DNA of 10,958 nucleotides from Victivallales bacterium (GTDB lineage: Bacteria > Verrucomicrobiota > Lentisphaeria > Oligosphaerales > Oligosphaeraceae): assembly GCA_017543165.1 (NCBI GenBank), contig JAFYGL010000214.1, positions 1-10,958 of the forward strand, in the 5' to 3' direction. Positions 5,309 through 10,958 of the stretch are shown piece by piece (the stretch's first letter is position 1; each line of letters starts with the position of its first letter). The notes under the pieces were generated by a model. It was not told the DNA's origin. It did not search any database and worked only from the letters and a program-made list of their open reading frames with translations. Position numbers and translations under genes: made by a program.

Positions 5309-7281
5309 TTTGATTGTTCTTCCTGCTTTGGCTGCGATTCGCCTTCCTTGATCAAAAGGGCACTTTCAGGATATTCCGGCCTCACATGATATATCACGCA
5401 CAATGATTCCACCATGGCGTCTATTATCTTGTGCAGGCTTGATATGGGCATTTTCGCATCGTCAAACTGCCCTGTCTGGAACTTCATCATAACCAGGGAA
5501 CTGACCTTCTCGCGTATCAAGGCCGAAGTCACACTGGGCCATTTACGCACAGAAGCACGCACCGCGGCCTCGCATACATCCGCGATTGAAACAAGAACCA
5601 CCTCAATCCTGCGCGGCAAGGGGCCTGGATACGAGAACTGCGCCATGTCAGGCCTGGGCTCACCTGCCTCCTCTGCCTGACGCAAGGCCTGCTCGGCAAA
5701 AAACGCCATTATGCTCGTGCCATGATGCTGGGCAATGGCCTCTTTGACCTCGTGGGGCAGATGCGACTTCGCCGCCAGCTCCAATCCATAGCGCACATGC
5801 TGGCGCAATATGTTCGCGCTCTCCTGTGGCGTTATCTCATCATGGGGATTCGCCTCGTCGTTAAGCAGATTCTCGGCAAACATTTTTGGATTGCACAGTT
5901 TTCCAATATCATGGAAATACGCACAAGTCTCCGTAAGGCGGGAGTTGGCGCCTATCGCACGCGCCGCATCAGATGCAAGACGGGCAACAGAAAGACTGTG
6001 CTCGTAGGTGCCTGGCGCCTGCTTCAGCAATCTTTCCAGGAGGGGATGGTCACGGTTGTTCAGTTCATTCAAGGTAAACACAGTGGTGACATTGAACACC
6101 AGCTCACAAACTGGTGGCAATAAAAGCATTCCCAGAATGACAACCAGTGCATTCAACAGCAAAAGCATCGGCATCGTAAGCCAAAACAGCGAAAAAGGAG
6201 GATTGAAGGCCCACGCCAGTTTGCTTTCCCAAGTGAAAAGCACCGTCACTGCGAATGAACTCAAGACCAGATATATACCGCCCATAAGAAAGCGCAGCCT
6301 GCTGTGCACATTCTGGAAGGACACGATTGTAATCAAAGAGCATACCAGGGAATGCAGGAAGAAATGGAACTGGTAGGGTTCGCCAAGAATGACAGGGCCA
6401 AGCAGCGAAAGGCACATTGCCCCGCAAATGCCAGTGCGGCGCCCCAGCATGTTTGACATGAGACTGGGCACCAGGGCAGCGGGGAATATGATTATCGCAA
6501 AGAACGCAGGCCAATTTTCAAACAGGCTTGCAATGAAGTTGCTAAGCACCAGAAGCCCCACATGGAGGCAAAGCAGCAGAAGAACCAGCCACTGCTTGTG
6601 CACTGTATCGTAGAAGTCCTCCCTCAAAAAATAAATGGAATACCCGAAGAAAAGAAGAACCAGGGTGGACAGTATGGCCACGCACACTAGCCGCATAGTG
6701 CCCCACTGCACTGGCTCCACCTGCGAACAATATTCCTGGTATGCAAGCAATTTGTAAAACGCGGGGGTGAAAATGCGCTTGTTGCCAGAGACTGTTTCAA
6801 AAAGCATTTCGCCATTGCGCACTATCGGCTCGTCCACATCCACATGGAAAAGATTGCCACTCTGGTGCTTGTCCGAGAAATTGCCTTTGGAACGCCCGCA
6901 TACATAAATGTTCGGGAGACATTCCCCCCAGTGGTTTCCAGTTTCTTCAATATCAGTGGCCTCGGTCAATTCAGCAGGACTCTCTTCCGCCTCCGTCCCG
7001 CCCCGTGGTTCCTTGTCCTTCTTTTCAACGACGTACGAAAAACTCTGTTCGGCGAAAATATCGCCGCCTGCAATGAAGGAACTTCTTGCATCGTGGCTGG
7101 CTATTGCCTTGACATCATTGCCAACCCAGGACGGAAGCCTGCTGCTCTTGCTGCGGAAAGACAGCATCAACACAAAGGCACTTATGCAAAATCCCCAGGC
7201 TAGCAGAAACACTACTATTGAAAGTAGCCAGTCACGACTAGTACCCCCATCCGACGATGATGCTGATTTGCTTTCTGTCAT
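5305..7281 (-). CDS. pgpH: 7TM-HD phosphohydrolase, c-di-AMP phosphodiesterase (PgpH/YqfF family)
   Basis: A 658-residue inner-membrane enzyme. One helix at ~18-42 is followed by an extracytoplasmic part of ~150 residues whose end (VDEPIVRNGEML, 148-159) resembles the last conserved piece of the 7TMR-HDED domain. About seven helices span 195-395, then a cytosolic HD domain covers ~420-635. Metal ligands are visible: His428 (YEHS), His457-Asp458 (FHDIGK), His495, His519-His520 (AQHHG) and Asp568 (VSIADVCE), matching the order in Listeria PgpH, which cuts cyclic di-AMP to pApA. The ectodomain is shorter than in Firmicutes members, which run past 700 residues. An in-frame TGA six bases upstream fixes the start. 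No SD precedes it, so it probably relies on coupling to upstream translation (see the mini-ORF at 7278-7307). Its stop overlaps ybeY. Confidence 0.92.
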   Translation of the reverse strand: MTESKSASSSDGGTSRDWLLSIVVFLLAWGFCISAFVLMLSFRSKSSRLPSWVGNDVKAIASHDARSSFIAGGDIFAEQSFSYVVEKKDKEPRGGTEAEESPAELTEATDIEETGNHWGECLPNIYVCGRSKGNFSDKHQSGNLFHVDVDEPIVRNGEMLFETVSGNKRIFTPAFYKLLAYQEYCSQVEPVQWGTMRLVCVAILSTLVLLFFGYSIYFLREDFYDTVHKQWLVLLLLCLHVGLLVLSNFIASLFENWPAFFAIIIFPAALVPSLMSNMLGRRTGICGAMCLSLLGPVILGEPYQFHFFLHSLVCSLITIVSFQNVHSRLRFLMGGIYLVLSSFAVTVLFTWESKLAWAFNPPFSLFWLTMPMLLLLNALVVILGMLLLPPVCELVFNVTTVFTLNELNNRDHPLLERLLKQAPGTYEHSLSVARLASDAARAIGANSRLTETCAYFHDIGKLCNPKMFAENLLNDEANPHDEITPQESANILRQHVRYGLELAAKSHLPHEVKEAIAQHHGTSIMAFFAEQALRQAEEAGEPRPDMAQFSYPGPLPRRIEVVLVSIADVCEAAVRASVRKWPSVTSALIREKVSSLVMMKFQTGQFDDAKMPISSLHKIIDAMVESLCVIYHVRPEYPESALLIKEGESQPKQEEQSK

Positions 7282-7307
7282 AGGTCATGGCCAATGCAGG
7301 CCTGCAT
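7278..7307 (-). CDS. Possible 9-codon leader/relay mini-ORF between fabF and pgpH
   Basis: On the minus strand the fabF stop forms TAATG, so an ATG begins one base inside the stop codon. That frame reads MQACIGHDL and ends in TGA, which overlaps the pgpH start as ATGA. This is the same 4-base overlap used at the pgpH/ybeY and ybeY/corC junctions. pgpH lacks an SD, so ribosomes finishing fabF could restart on this short frame and then on pgpH. It is visible in the sequence; function is inferred, and so short a frame may arise by chance. Confidence 0.35.
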   Translation of the reverse strand: MQACIGHDL

Positions 7308-7308
7308 T
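7293..7308. repeat. 16-bp perfect palindrome at the fabF-pgpH junction
   Basis: The two halves AATGCAGG and CCTGCATT are exact reverse complements with no spacer. The site fills most of the 25-base gap and covers two bases of the fabF stop codon. It could be a protein-binding site, or chance. As RNA it could form only a shorter hairpin, because a loop of at least three bases is needed. Confidence 0.55.
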
Positions 7309-8548
7309 ATGGACGCTTGAAAAGCACAGCGGCATTATGACCGCCAAAACCAAAACTCAGATTAAGCGCCAGCGGCACATCCATCTCGCGGGCTTGATTG
7401 GGCACATAGTCCAAATCGCAGTCTGGGTCAGGCGTGACCTGGTTGATTGTGGGCGGAACACAGCCGTTCTGGATGGCTGAGACGCATACCACTGATTCAA
7501 AACCGCCTGCCGCACCCAGCATGTGCCCCGTCATTGACTTGGTGCTGCTGATGGCAATCTTCCTGGCATGCTCGCCCAACGCCTTCTTCAAGGCCAATGT
7601 TTCGCAACGGTCGTTAAGCGGCGTCGAGGTGCCGTGGGCATTCACGTAGGCAAGCTGCTCCACTGGCAACCTTGCGCAATTGAAGGCATTGACTATGGCA
7701 CGAGATGAGCAAAGCGCATCTTCACGAGGCGCTGTGATGTGGTGTGCATCGCAGGAAAGGCCATACCCAACCACCAGCGCCAATATGTTCGCGCCACGCT
7801 TCTTTGCATGCTCATAGTCCTCCAGAACCAATATGCCAGCGCCTTCAGCGGGCACAAAACCATCCCTGTCCTTGTCAAATGGGCGGGATGCCTCCTGCGG
7901 CGCGTCATTGCGCTCGGAAAGAGCGTGCATGGACGAAAATGCGGCCTGCCCCAGTTCAACGACGCCTGCCTCGGCGCCGCCGCATAGCATGATGTCCGCA
8001 TCGCCCCTGCGAATCATCCAATACGCCTCGCCCACGGAATGCAACGCGGAGGCGCATGCGCTCACTATGCCATAGTTTGGCCCCTGCATATTGTAATGAA
8101 TTGCAAGCTGGCCACTTGCCATGTCGGATATCATCATTGGAACCAGCATCGGTGAAACACGGTCCAATCCCTTTGTGCGCATTACCACAGCCTGTTCGGT
8201 AATGGTGCCAAGCCCGCCTATTCCAGACGACACTAGCACACCGCTTCGCTCTGGCTCATAGTTGCCCTCTTCAAGACCAGACGAGGTCATGGCCTCCTTG
8301 GCGGCCACCAGCGCATAGTGGCAGAACGCATCCATTCGCCTGATTTCCTTAGGTGAAATATGCTCGTCCAATGCCAGATTGTGAACCTCTCCAGCGATTT
8401 TGCAACGACAATTCGAAGCATCGAACTTGGTAATGGGACCTATGCCGCTCTTGCCAGCAAGAAGATTCTCCCAATTCTCAGGTACGCTGTTACCGACAGG
8501 GGAAACCGCTCCCATTCCAGTCACTGCAACTATCCGTTCCTCTGACAT
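7307..8548 (-). CDS. fabF: FabF, 3-oxoacyl-[acyl-carrier-protein] synthase II
   Basis: A 413-residue thiolase-fold enzyme, the same length as E. coli FabF. It condenses malonyl-ACP with acyl-ACP in each elongation round of type II fatty-acid synthesis in the cytosol. The Cys-His-His triad is complete: Cys165 in VSACASALH, His305 in NAHGTST, and His342 in KSMTGHMLGAAG with Lys337 before it. The C-terminal NLSFGFGGHNA gate loop is present. I chose the ATG at 8546-8548 because GAGGTGG lies three bases before it and translation then begins MSEERIVAVTGMG, the usual N-terminus; a TTG four codons upstream lies within the SD region and is unlikely. acpP is upstream after a 208-base gap and pgpH follows after 25 bases. 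The usual rnc neighbour is absent here. Confidence 0.96.
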   Translation of the reverse strand: MSEERIVAVTGMGAVSPVGNSVPENWENLLAGKSGIGPITKFDASNCRCKIAGEVHNLALDEHISPKEIRRMDAFCHYALVAAKEAMTSSGLEEGNYEPERSGVLVSSGIGGLGTITEQAVVMRTKGLDRVSPMLVPMMISDMASGQLAIHYNMQGPNYGIVSACASALHSVGEAYWMIRRGDADIMLCGGAEAGVVELGQAAFSSMHALSERNDAPQEASRPFDKDRDGFVPAEGAGILVLEDYEHAKKRGANILALVVGYGLSCDAHHITAPREDALCSSRAIVNAFNCARLPVEQLAYVNAHGTSTPLNDRCETLALKKALGEHARKIAISSTKSMTGHMLGAAGGFESVVCVSAIQNGCVPPTINQVTPDPDCDLDYVPNQAREMDVPLALNLSFGFGGHNAAVLFKRP

Positions 8549-8551
8549 AAT

Positions 8552-8558
8552 CCACCTC
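8552..8558 (-). promoter_or_regulatory. Ribosome-binding site that fixes the fabF start
   Basis: GAGGTGG on the minus strand lies three bases before the ATG at 8546-8548. It supports this start over the in-frame TTG at 8558-8560, which overlaps the site itself. Confidence 0.85.
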
Positions 8559-8643
8559 AAAAAATATATCTCAAACGCCTTCCTTGACTAAATGGCGAAA
8601 ATGCGCCACAAGTACTGCGTTGCCAGGGTCACATATTAACGCA

Positions 8644-8677
8644 AAGGTCACTTTTCCCATAAATGGGCAGTGACCTT
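8644..8677. promoter_or_regulatory. Nested hairpin in the acpP-fabF intergenic region
   Basis: AAGGTCAC at 8644-8651 pairs with GTGACCTT at 8670-8677. Inside it CCCA (8656-8659) pairs with TGGG (8664-8667) around TAAA. A third copy of the half-site, GGTCAC, lies at 8627-8632. On the minus strand the stem is followed by TTTGCGTT, too poor in T for a strong terminator. It could be an attenuator or mRNA-end stabiliser that lets acpP be made in excess over fabF, or an operator with GGTCAC half-sites. The rest of the 208-base gap holds no gene. Confidence 0.5.
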
Positions 8678-8756
8678 ATATAAGAAATCATTGGCCAACC
8701 TGCAACATCGGCAGGAAACCAGTGCTAAAAAATCAATTTTCGTGAATCACAGGCAA

Positions 8757-9008
8757 TTATTGTGCTTCACCCTTCTGGATCTTGGCCTCTACATAGTCAA
8801 TTGCATCACCGACTGTAGTAAGCAATTCCGCCTCGTCATCCTTAATCTTCGTGCCAAATTCGTCCTCAAGAGCCATAATGAGCTCCACAATGTCCAATGA
8901 ATCCGCACTCAAATCCTCAATGAACTTGTCTGTACGCTTTATCTTGCTCTCCTGTTTGCCGAGCTGCTGCGCGATAATGCGGATAACACGTGCCTCATTG
9001 TCTGTCAT
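8757..9008 (-). CDS. acpP: AcpP, acyl carrier protein
   Basis: An 83-residue acidic four-helix protein that carries growing acyl chains on a 4'-phosphopantetheine arm during fatty-acid synthesis in the cytosol. The attachment motif is ADSLDIVEL with Ser37 as the modified residue. Upstream comes the expected KFIEDLSADS approach, and downstream the helix VELIMALEDEFG with recognition-helix acids (Glu42, Glu48, Asp49, Glu50). The N-terminus (about 5 residues of polar leader before RVIRIIAQQLG) and length are normal. A purine-rich SD, GGAGAGGAAG, lies just upstream of the ATG. It is the first gene of the acpP-fabF-pgpH-ybeY-corC run, with its own likely promoter in the 181-base gap upstream. Confidence 0.97.
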   Translation of the reverse strand: MTDNEARVIRIIAQQLGKQESKIKRTDKFIEDLSADSLDIVELIMALEDEFGTKIKDDEAELLTTVGDAIDYVEAKIQKGEAQ

Positions 9009-9117
9009 TTCTTCCTCTCCAAAGTTAAATTCCCTTCCCAGCCAGATTCCAGCACCTGCCTCCTATATTCAGGTGAATTCCTGGAATAAAGCCGTATATA
9101 ACAAAAAATTTGCGCAC

Positions 9118-9145
9118 AATATACTCCCCCCGCTCAAAATTTCAA
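9118..9145 (-). promoter_or_regulatory. Candidate sigma70-type promoter for acpP
   Basis: On the minus strand TTGAAA (9140-9145) and TATATT (9118-9123) are separated by 16 bases, close to the consensus for a housekeeping promoter. Transcription would begin about 100 bases before the acpP ATG. A second AT-rich TATATA lies further downstream near 9096-9101 without a good -35. The assignment rests on pattern only. Confidence 0.45.
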
Positions 9146-9153
9146 GTCAGCAT

Positions 9154-9174
9154 ACGCAAAACTGTTGTTTGCGT
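9154..9174. other. Hairpin after the DUF4159 gene
   Basis: ACGCAAAAC at 9154-9162 pairs with GTTTGCGT at 9167-9174 with one bulged base and a TGTT loop. It lies 15 bases past the DUF4159 stop and directly upstream of the acpP promoter candidate. The minus-strand tail after it (only scattered Ts) is not a clean T-tract, so it is at best a weak terminator. Confidence 0.4.
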
Positions 9175-9189
9175 GCGCAGGGGCGCCCA

Positions 9190-10158
9190 TTATTGCAGGA
9201 TTGCATAAAGGATGATGTTAGTGCCCAGGCGCGTATAGAATTCATGGGCGTAGTCGCTGATTTCGCGGCTTGCGTAATAGCGGAATACACGCCAGCGCCC
9301 GCCTGGCTCCATGCACCATGCAGGCAGGGCCTCCTTCTGGCAATACACCATGTCCTTGCCGCCATCCTCCCGAACCACCTCGAACTTAGCACCGCTGTAT
9401 GCCGCGTTCTTCAGCACCTGGTCAAGTCCTTCGGTCTGCTCCAGCACCCTGAACTGTATGTTCGTCTTCCACTGACCCAGTTCGTTGCGGGCCCAGCCCA
9501 TGGCGATGATCGGCGTGCAAAGCACCGCTATCCTGCCGTTCAGGCGTATCGCCACGGCGGAATATGTGCCTTCAGGCCACTTCTCTTTTTCAACATAGTC
9601 CCTGACCGTGTCAGGCAGCTTTGCCGTGTCAGGCAGTCCCTTGTAGTAGATGCTGAAGAGAGGATGCTTTCTGTCAAGGGGCATGAATGGATTTCCAGGC
9701 AGCACCTTTTCAAAAAGCGTCTTGATTTCGGGCGAGGCCTCCCATTCCGCATAGCTGTGGGATGCCGCCAATTCGGGATGCTCCCGCAGAAATGACGCCG
9801 TTATTCCCGCATCTATGAAGATGAAGCCACCGTTTTCAAGGTAATCGCGCAACTTTGCAATCGCCTCCTCTGAAAATGACCATTCACGGCAGTCGGCGGC
9901 ATTGATGTAGATGAATGGATAATCCGCTAGTCTGCTGTCCGTGAAGTCGCCGATTACTGCTGGCTCTGGTACGATGTTGCATTTGCATTCAGTCGAGACA
10001 TGCTTCAGCAACGACGACAGCGCGCCTGGATAGCTGCTCCAAAGCAGCCCCCTGGCATTGCCGCCTTCCACATACTGGGCAATGCGTATCTCAGGCCTCG
10101 CGTCTTCCGCGATGCCCATCAGCGCTAAAAACGAGATTATGGCAATGCAAAGCCTCAT
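9190..10158 (-). CDS. DUF4159 family exported protein
   Basis: A 322-residue protein. I use the ATG at 10156-10158, which overlaps the trmO stop as ATGA and gives a typical signal peptide (MRLCIAIISFLALMGIA, cut near residue 17-20). A longer in-frame start inside trmO is unlikely. The DUF4159 core is visible: DYPFIYINAADCREWSFSEE (about 79-98) and then LRDYLENGGFIFIDAG (103-118), which matches the family's pattern of a strand, a fold like a glutamine-amidotransferase/ThuA-type flavodoxin and a Gly-Gly turn. The C-terminal signature RLGTNIILYAI closes the chain. DUF4159 proteins occur in Planctomycetota, Verrucomicrobiota, Acidobacteriota and relatives, often near MoxR/DUF58/von Willebrand-type genes, none of which is seen here. 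The molecular function is unknown; the mature protein should act outside the cytoplasm. Confidence 0.82.
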   Translation of the reverse strand: MRLCIAIISFLALMGIAEDARPEIRIAQYVEGGNARGLLWSSYPGALSSLLKHVSTECKCNIVPEPAVIGDFTDSRLADYPFIYINAADCREWSFSEEAIAKLRDYLENGGFIFIDAGITASFLREHPELAASHSYAEWEASPEIKTLFEKVLPGNPFMPLDRKHPLFSIYYKGLPDTAKLPDTVRDYVEKEKWPEGTYSAVAIRLNGRIAVLCTPIIAMGWARNELGQWKTNIQFRVLEQTEGLDQVLKNAAYSGAKFEVVREDGGKDMVYCQKEALPAWCMEPGGRWRVFRYYASREISDYAHEFYTRLGTNIILYAILQ

Positions 10159-10871
10159 TGTCCCTGTGCCTTTGTTATTTCCGTCACCAGCGCACCATTC
10201 TCGGAGGCCTGCCATACCACCTCGTATCCAAAGAGAAATATGCCGTAAATGCGCCCTGGTATCTTCTGGTATGCAGGACGCGGATTGGCGGAAATCAATT
10301 TTTCCGCCAGCGCCCTGAAATCATGCAGGCCGCCTGCCTCCAGCTGCTGGCATTGACGCGCCGCCTCTTCCGTGAAACTCACAGGCAAGGCATTTCCGTC
10401 TGGCGCATTCTGCGCAAAACTGCCGCGCGCATCTGGTATGGCATCCGCATACGGCACGTATGGTTTTATGTCAATCACAGGCGTGCCTTCCACCATGTCC
10501 AGCCCCTCCACCATCAAGGACACCTTCCCGTTGCGGCAAATCACTTCATTCAACTTCAGTACGGAAAGCCCCACTGGATTGGGACGGAACGGCGAACGGG
10601 ACGAAAACACGCCTATGCGCTTGTCACCGCCTAGACGAGGCGGCCTGACTGTCGCCTTCCAGTGCTCCCGTATTGCCTGGTGGAATATGAACAGCACCCA
10701 GATATGGGAGAACTCCTCCAGGCCCCTGACGGTGTTTGGCTGGTTGTAGGGCGGCAGCAAAACTATCTCGCCACTTGCCTCCTGCACCAGCCCTGGCTGC
10801 CTGGGGATGCCGAACTTCGTCTTGAAGCAACTCTTCACCACGGCAACCTGAGTAAATTGATATGTTTCCAT
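10155..10871 (-). CDS. trmO: TrmO (TsaA), tRNA-Thr t6A37 N-methyltransferase
   Basis: A 238-residue protein, close to the 235 of E. coli TrmO. This SAM-dependent beta-barrel enzyme methylates N6 of t6A at position 37 of tRNA-Thr to give m6t6A. Motifs in order: GLEEFSHIWVLFIFH (50-64), RIGVFSSRSPFRPNPVGLS (85-103), the EGTPVIDIKPYVPYAD loop (128-143) and ANPRPAYQ (195-202) in the C-terminal subdomain, where E. coli has DPRPAY. The Asp-to-Asn change there is the only departure I can see. The stop overlaps the DUF4159 start (ATGA). No Shine-Dalgarno sequence is visible before the ATG; instead an AT-rich TATTTAAT lies 5-12 bases upstream, and a heptamer repeat precedes it. Confidence 0.95.
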   Translation of the reverse strand: METYQFTQVAVVKSCFKTKFGIPRQPGLVQEASGEIVLLPPYNQPNTVRGLEEFSHIWVLFIFHQAIREHWKATVRPPRLGGDKRIGVFSSRSPFRPNPVGLSVLKLNEVICRNGKVSLMVEGLDMVEGTPVIDIKPYVPYADAIPDARGSFAQNAPDGNALPVSFTEEAARQCQQLEAGGLHDFRALAEKLISANPRPAYQKIPGRIYGIFLFGYEVVWQASENGALVTEITKAQGQ

Positions 10872-10889
10872 TAGATTAAATAGTTATCA

Positions 10890-10938
10890 GTGGGCAGTGG
10901 ACTGTGGACTGTGGGCTGTGAGCTGCGGATAGTGTTGT
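10890..10938. repeat. Heptanucleotide tandem repeat upstream of trmO
   Basis: Seven consecutive 7-base units can be aligned: GTGGGCA, GTGGACT, GTGGACT, GTGGGCT, GTGAGCT, then two degenerate ones, GCGGATA and GTGTTGT. The first five differ from GTGGACT by at most two bases. It begins 18 bases before the trmO start codon (reading outward), where its promoter should be. The window ends 20 bases later. Confidence 0.75.
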
Positions 10939-10958
10939 GCCTGCCAGGCGCGTATGGC

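Noticed and set aside
6908..7480. Open plus-strand frame of 190 codons across the fabF-pgpH junction
   Set aside because: It is a shadow of two well-supported minus-strand genes and has no family resemblance.
8699..8715. Small CCTGC/GCAGG stem after acpP as a terminator
   Set aside because: Only five base pairs with a seven-base loop and no T-tract on the minus strand.
8851..9795. Open plus-strand frame of 314 codons
   Set aside because: It runs antisense across acpP, its promoter gap and most of the DUF4159 gene, has no recognisable domain, and the opposite frames encode clear families.
10159..10215. Longer N-terminus for the DUF4159 protein
   Set aside because: It would overlap trmO by 61 bases and place 19 polar residues before the signal peptide; the internal ATG forms a clean ATGA overlap.
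1..10958. A novel multi-gene defence, mobile or biosynthetic system
   Set aside because: Nearly all complete genes belong to known housekeeping or widespread families and nothing in their order points to such a system; only the small features listed remain unexplained.

Overview
The window reads as chromosomal DNA of a Gram-negative-type bacterium. It carries a peptidoglycan gene (murG), secreted proteins with Sec signals, and ordinary housekeeping genes with good Shine-Dalgarno sites. The combination of a DUF4159 protein, a 7TM-HD c-di-AMP phosphodiesterase next to ybeY and corC, and an isolated secreted Pro/His-rich protein fits the Planctomycetota/Verrucomicrobiota/Lentisphaerota group. 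That placement is inference from gene content, not proof. No rRNA, tRNA, CRISPR array, insertion sequence, prophage or toxin/defence gene is visible.

Layout. Bases 1-312 are the 3' end of murG (+). Bases 313-620 carry no gene but hold a striking 183-bp element made of two ~58-bp near-identical arms in inverted orientation. An alpha/beta hydrolase (621-1556, +) follows. It converges on an MFS transporter (1592-2872, -). Upstream of that lies a small secreted His/Pro-rich protein (2938-3399, -), closed by a clear intrinsic terminator.

From 9008 down to 3552 a long minus-strand cluster runs acpP - fabF - pgpH - ybeY - corC. Two junctions (pgpH/ybeY and ybeY/corC) are 4-base ATGA overlaps. The fabF-pgpH gap is bridged by a 9-codon mini-ORF that overlaps the stop of one gene and the start of the next. 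The cluster joins fatty-acid synthesis (acyl carrier protein and ketosynthase II) to c-di-AMP hydrolysis, rRNA maturation and a CBS-domain ion transporter. At the right end a second minus-strand pair, trmO - DUF4159 gene, again overlaps by ATGA. The DNA upstream of trmO carries a heptamer tandem repeat.

Most genes are conserved and ordinary. I do not see convincing evidence of a new multi-gene system. The parts most worth a second look are the inverted-repeat element, the secreted protein whose predicted mature N-terminus would be Asp-His-His followed by more histidines, the mini-ORF relay before pgpH, the missing third metal-ligand histidine in YbeY, and the heptamer repeat and SD-less start of trmO.
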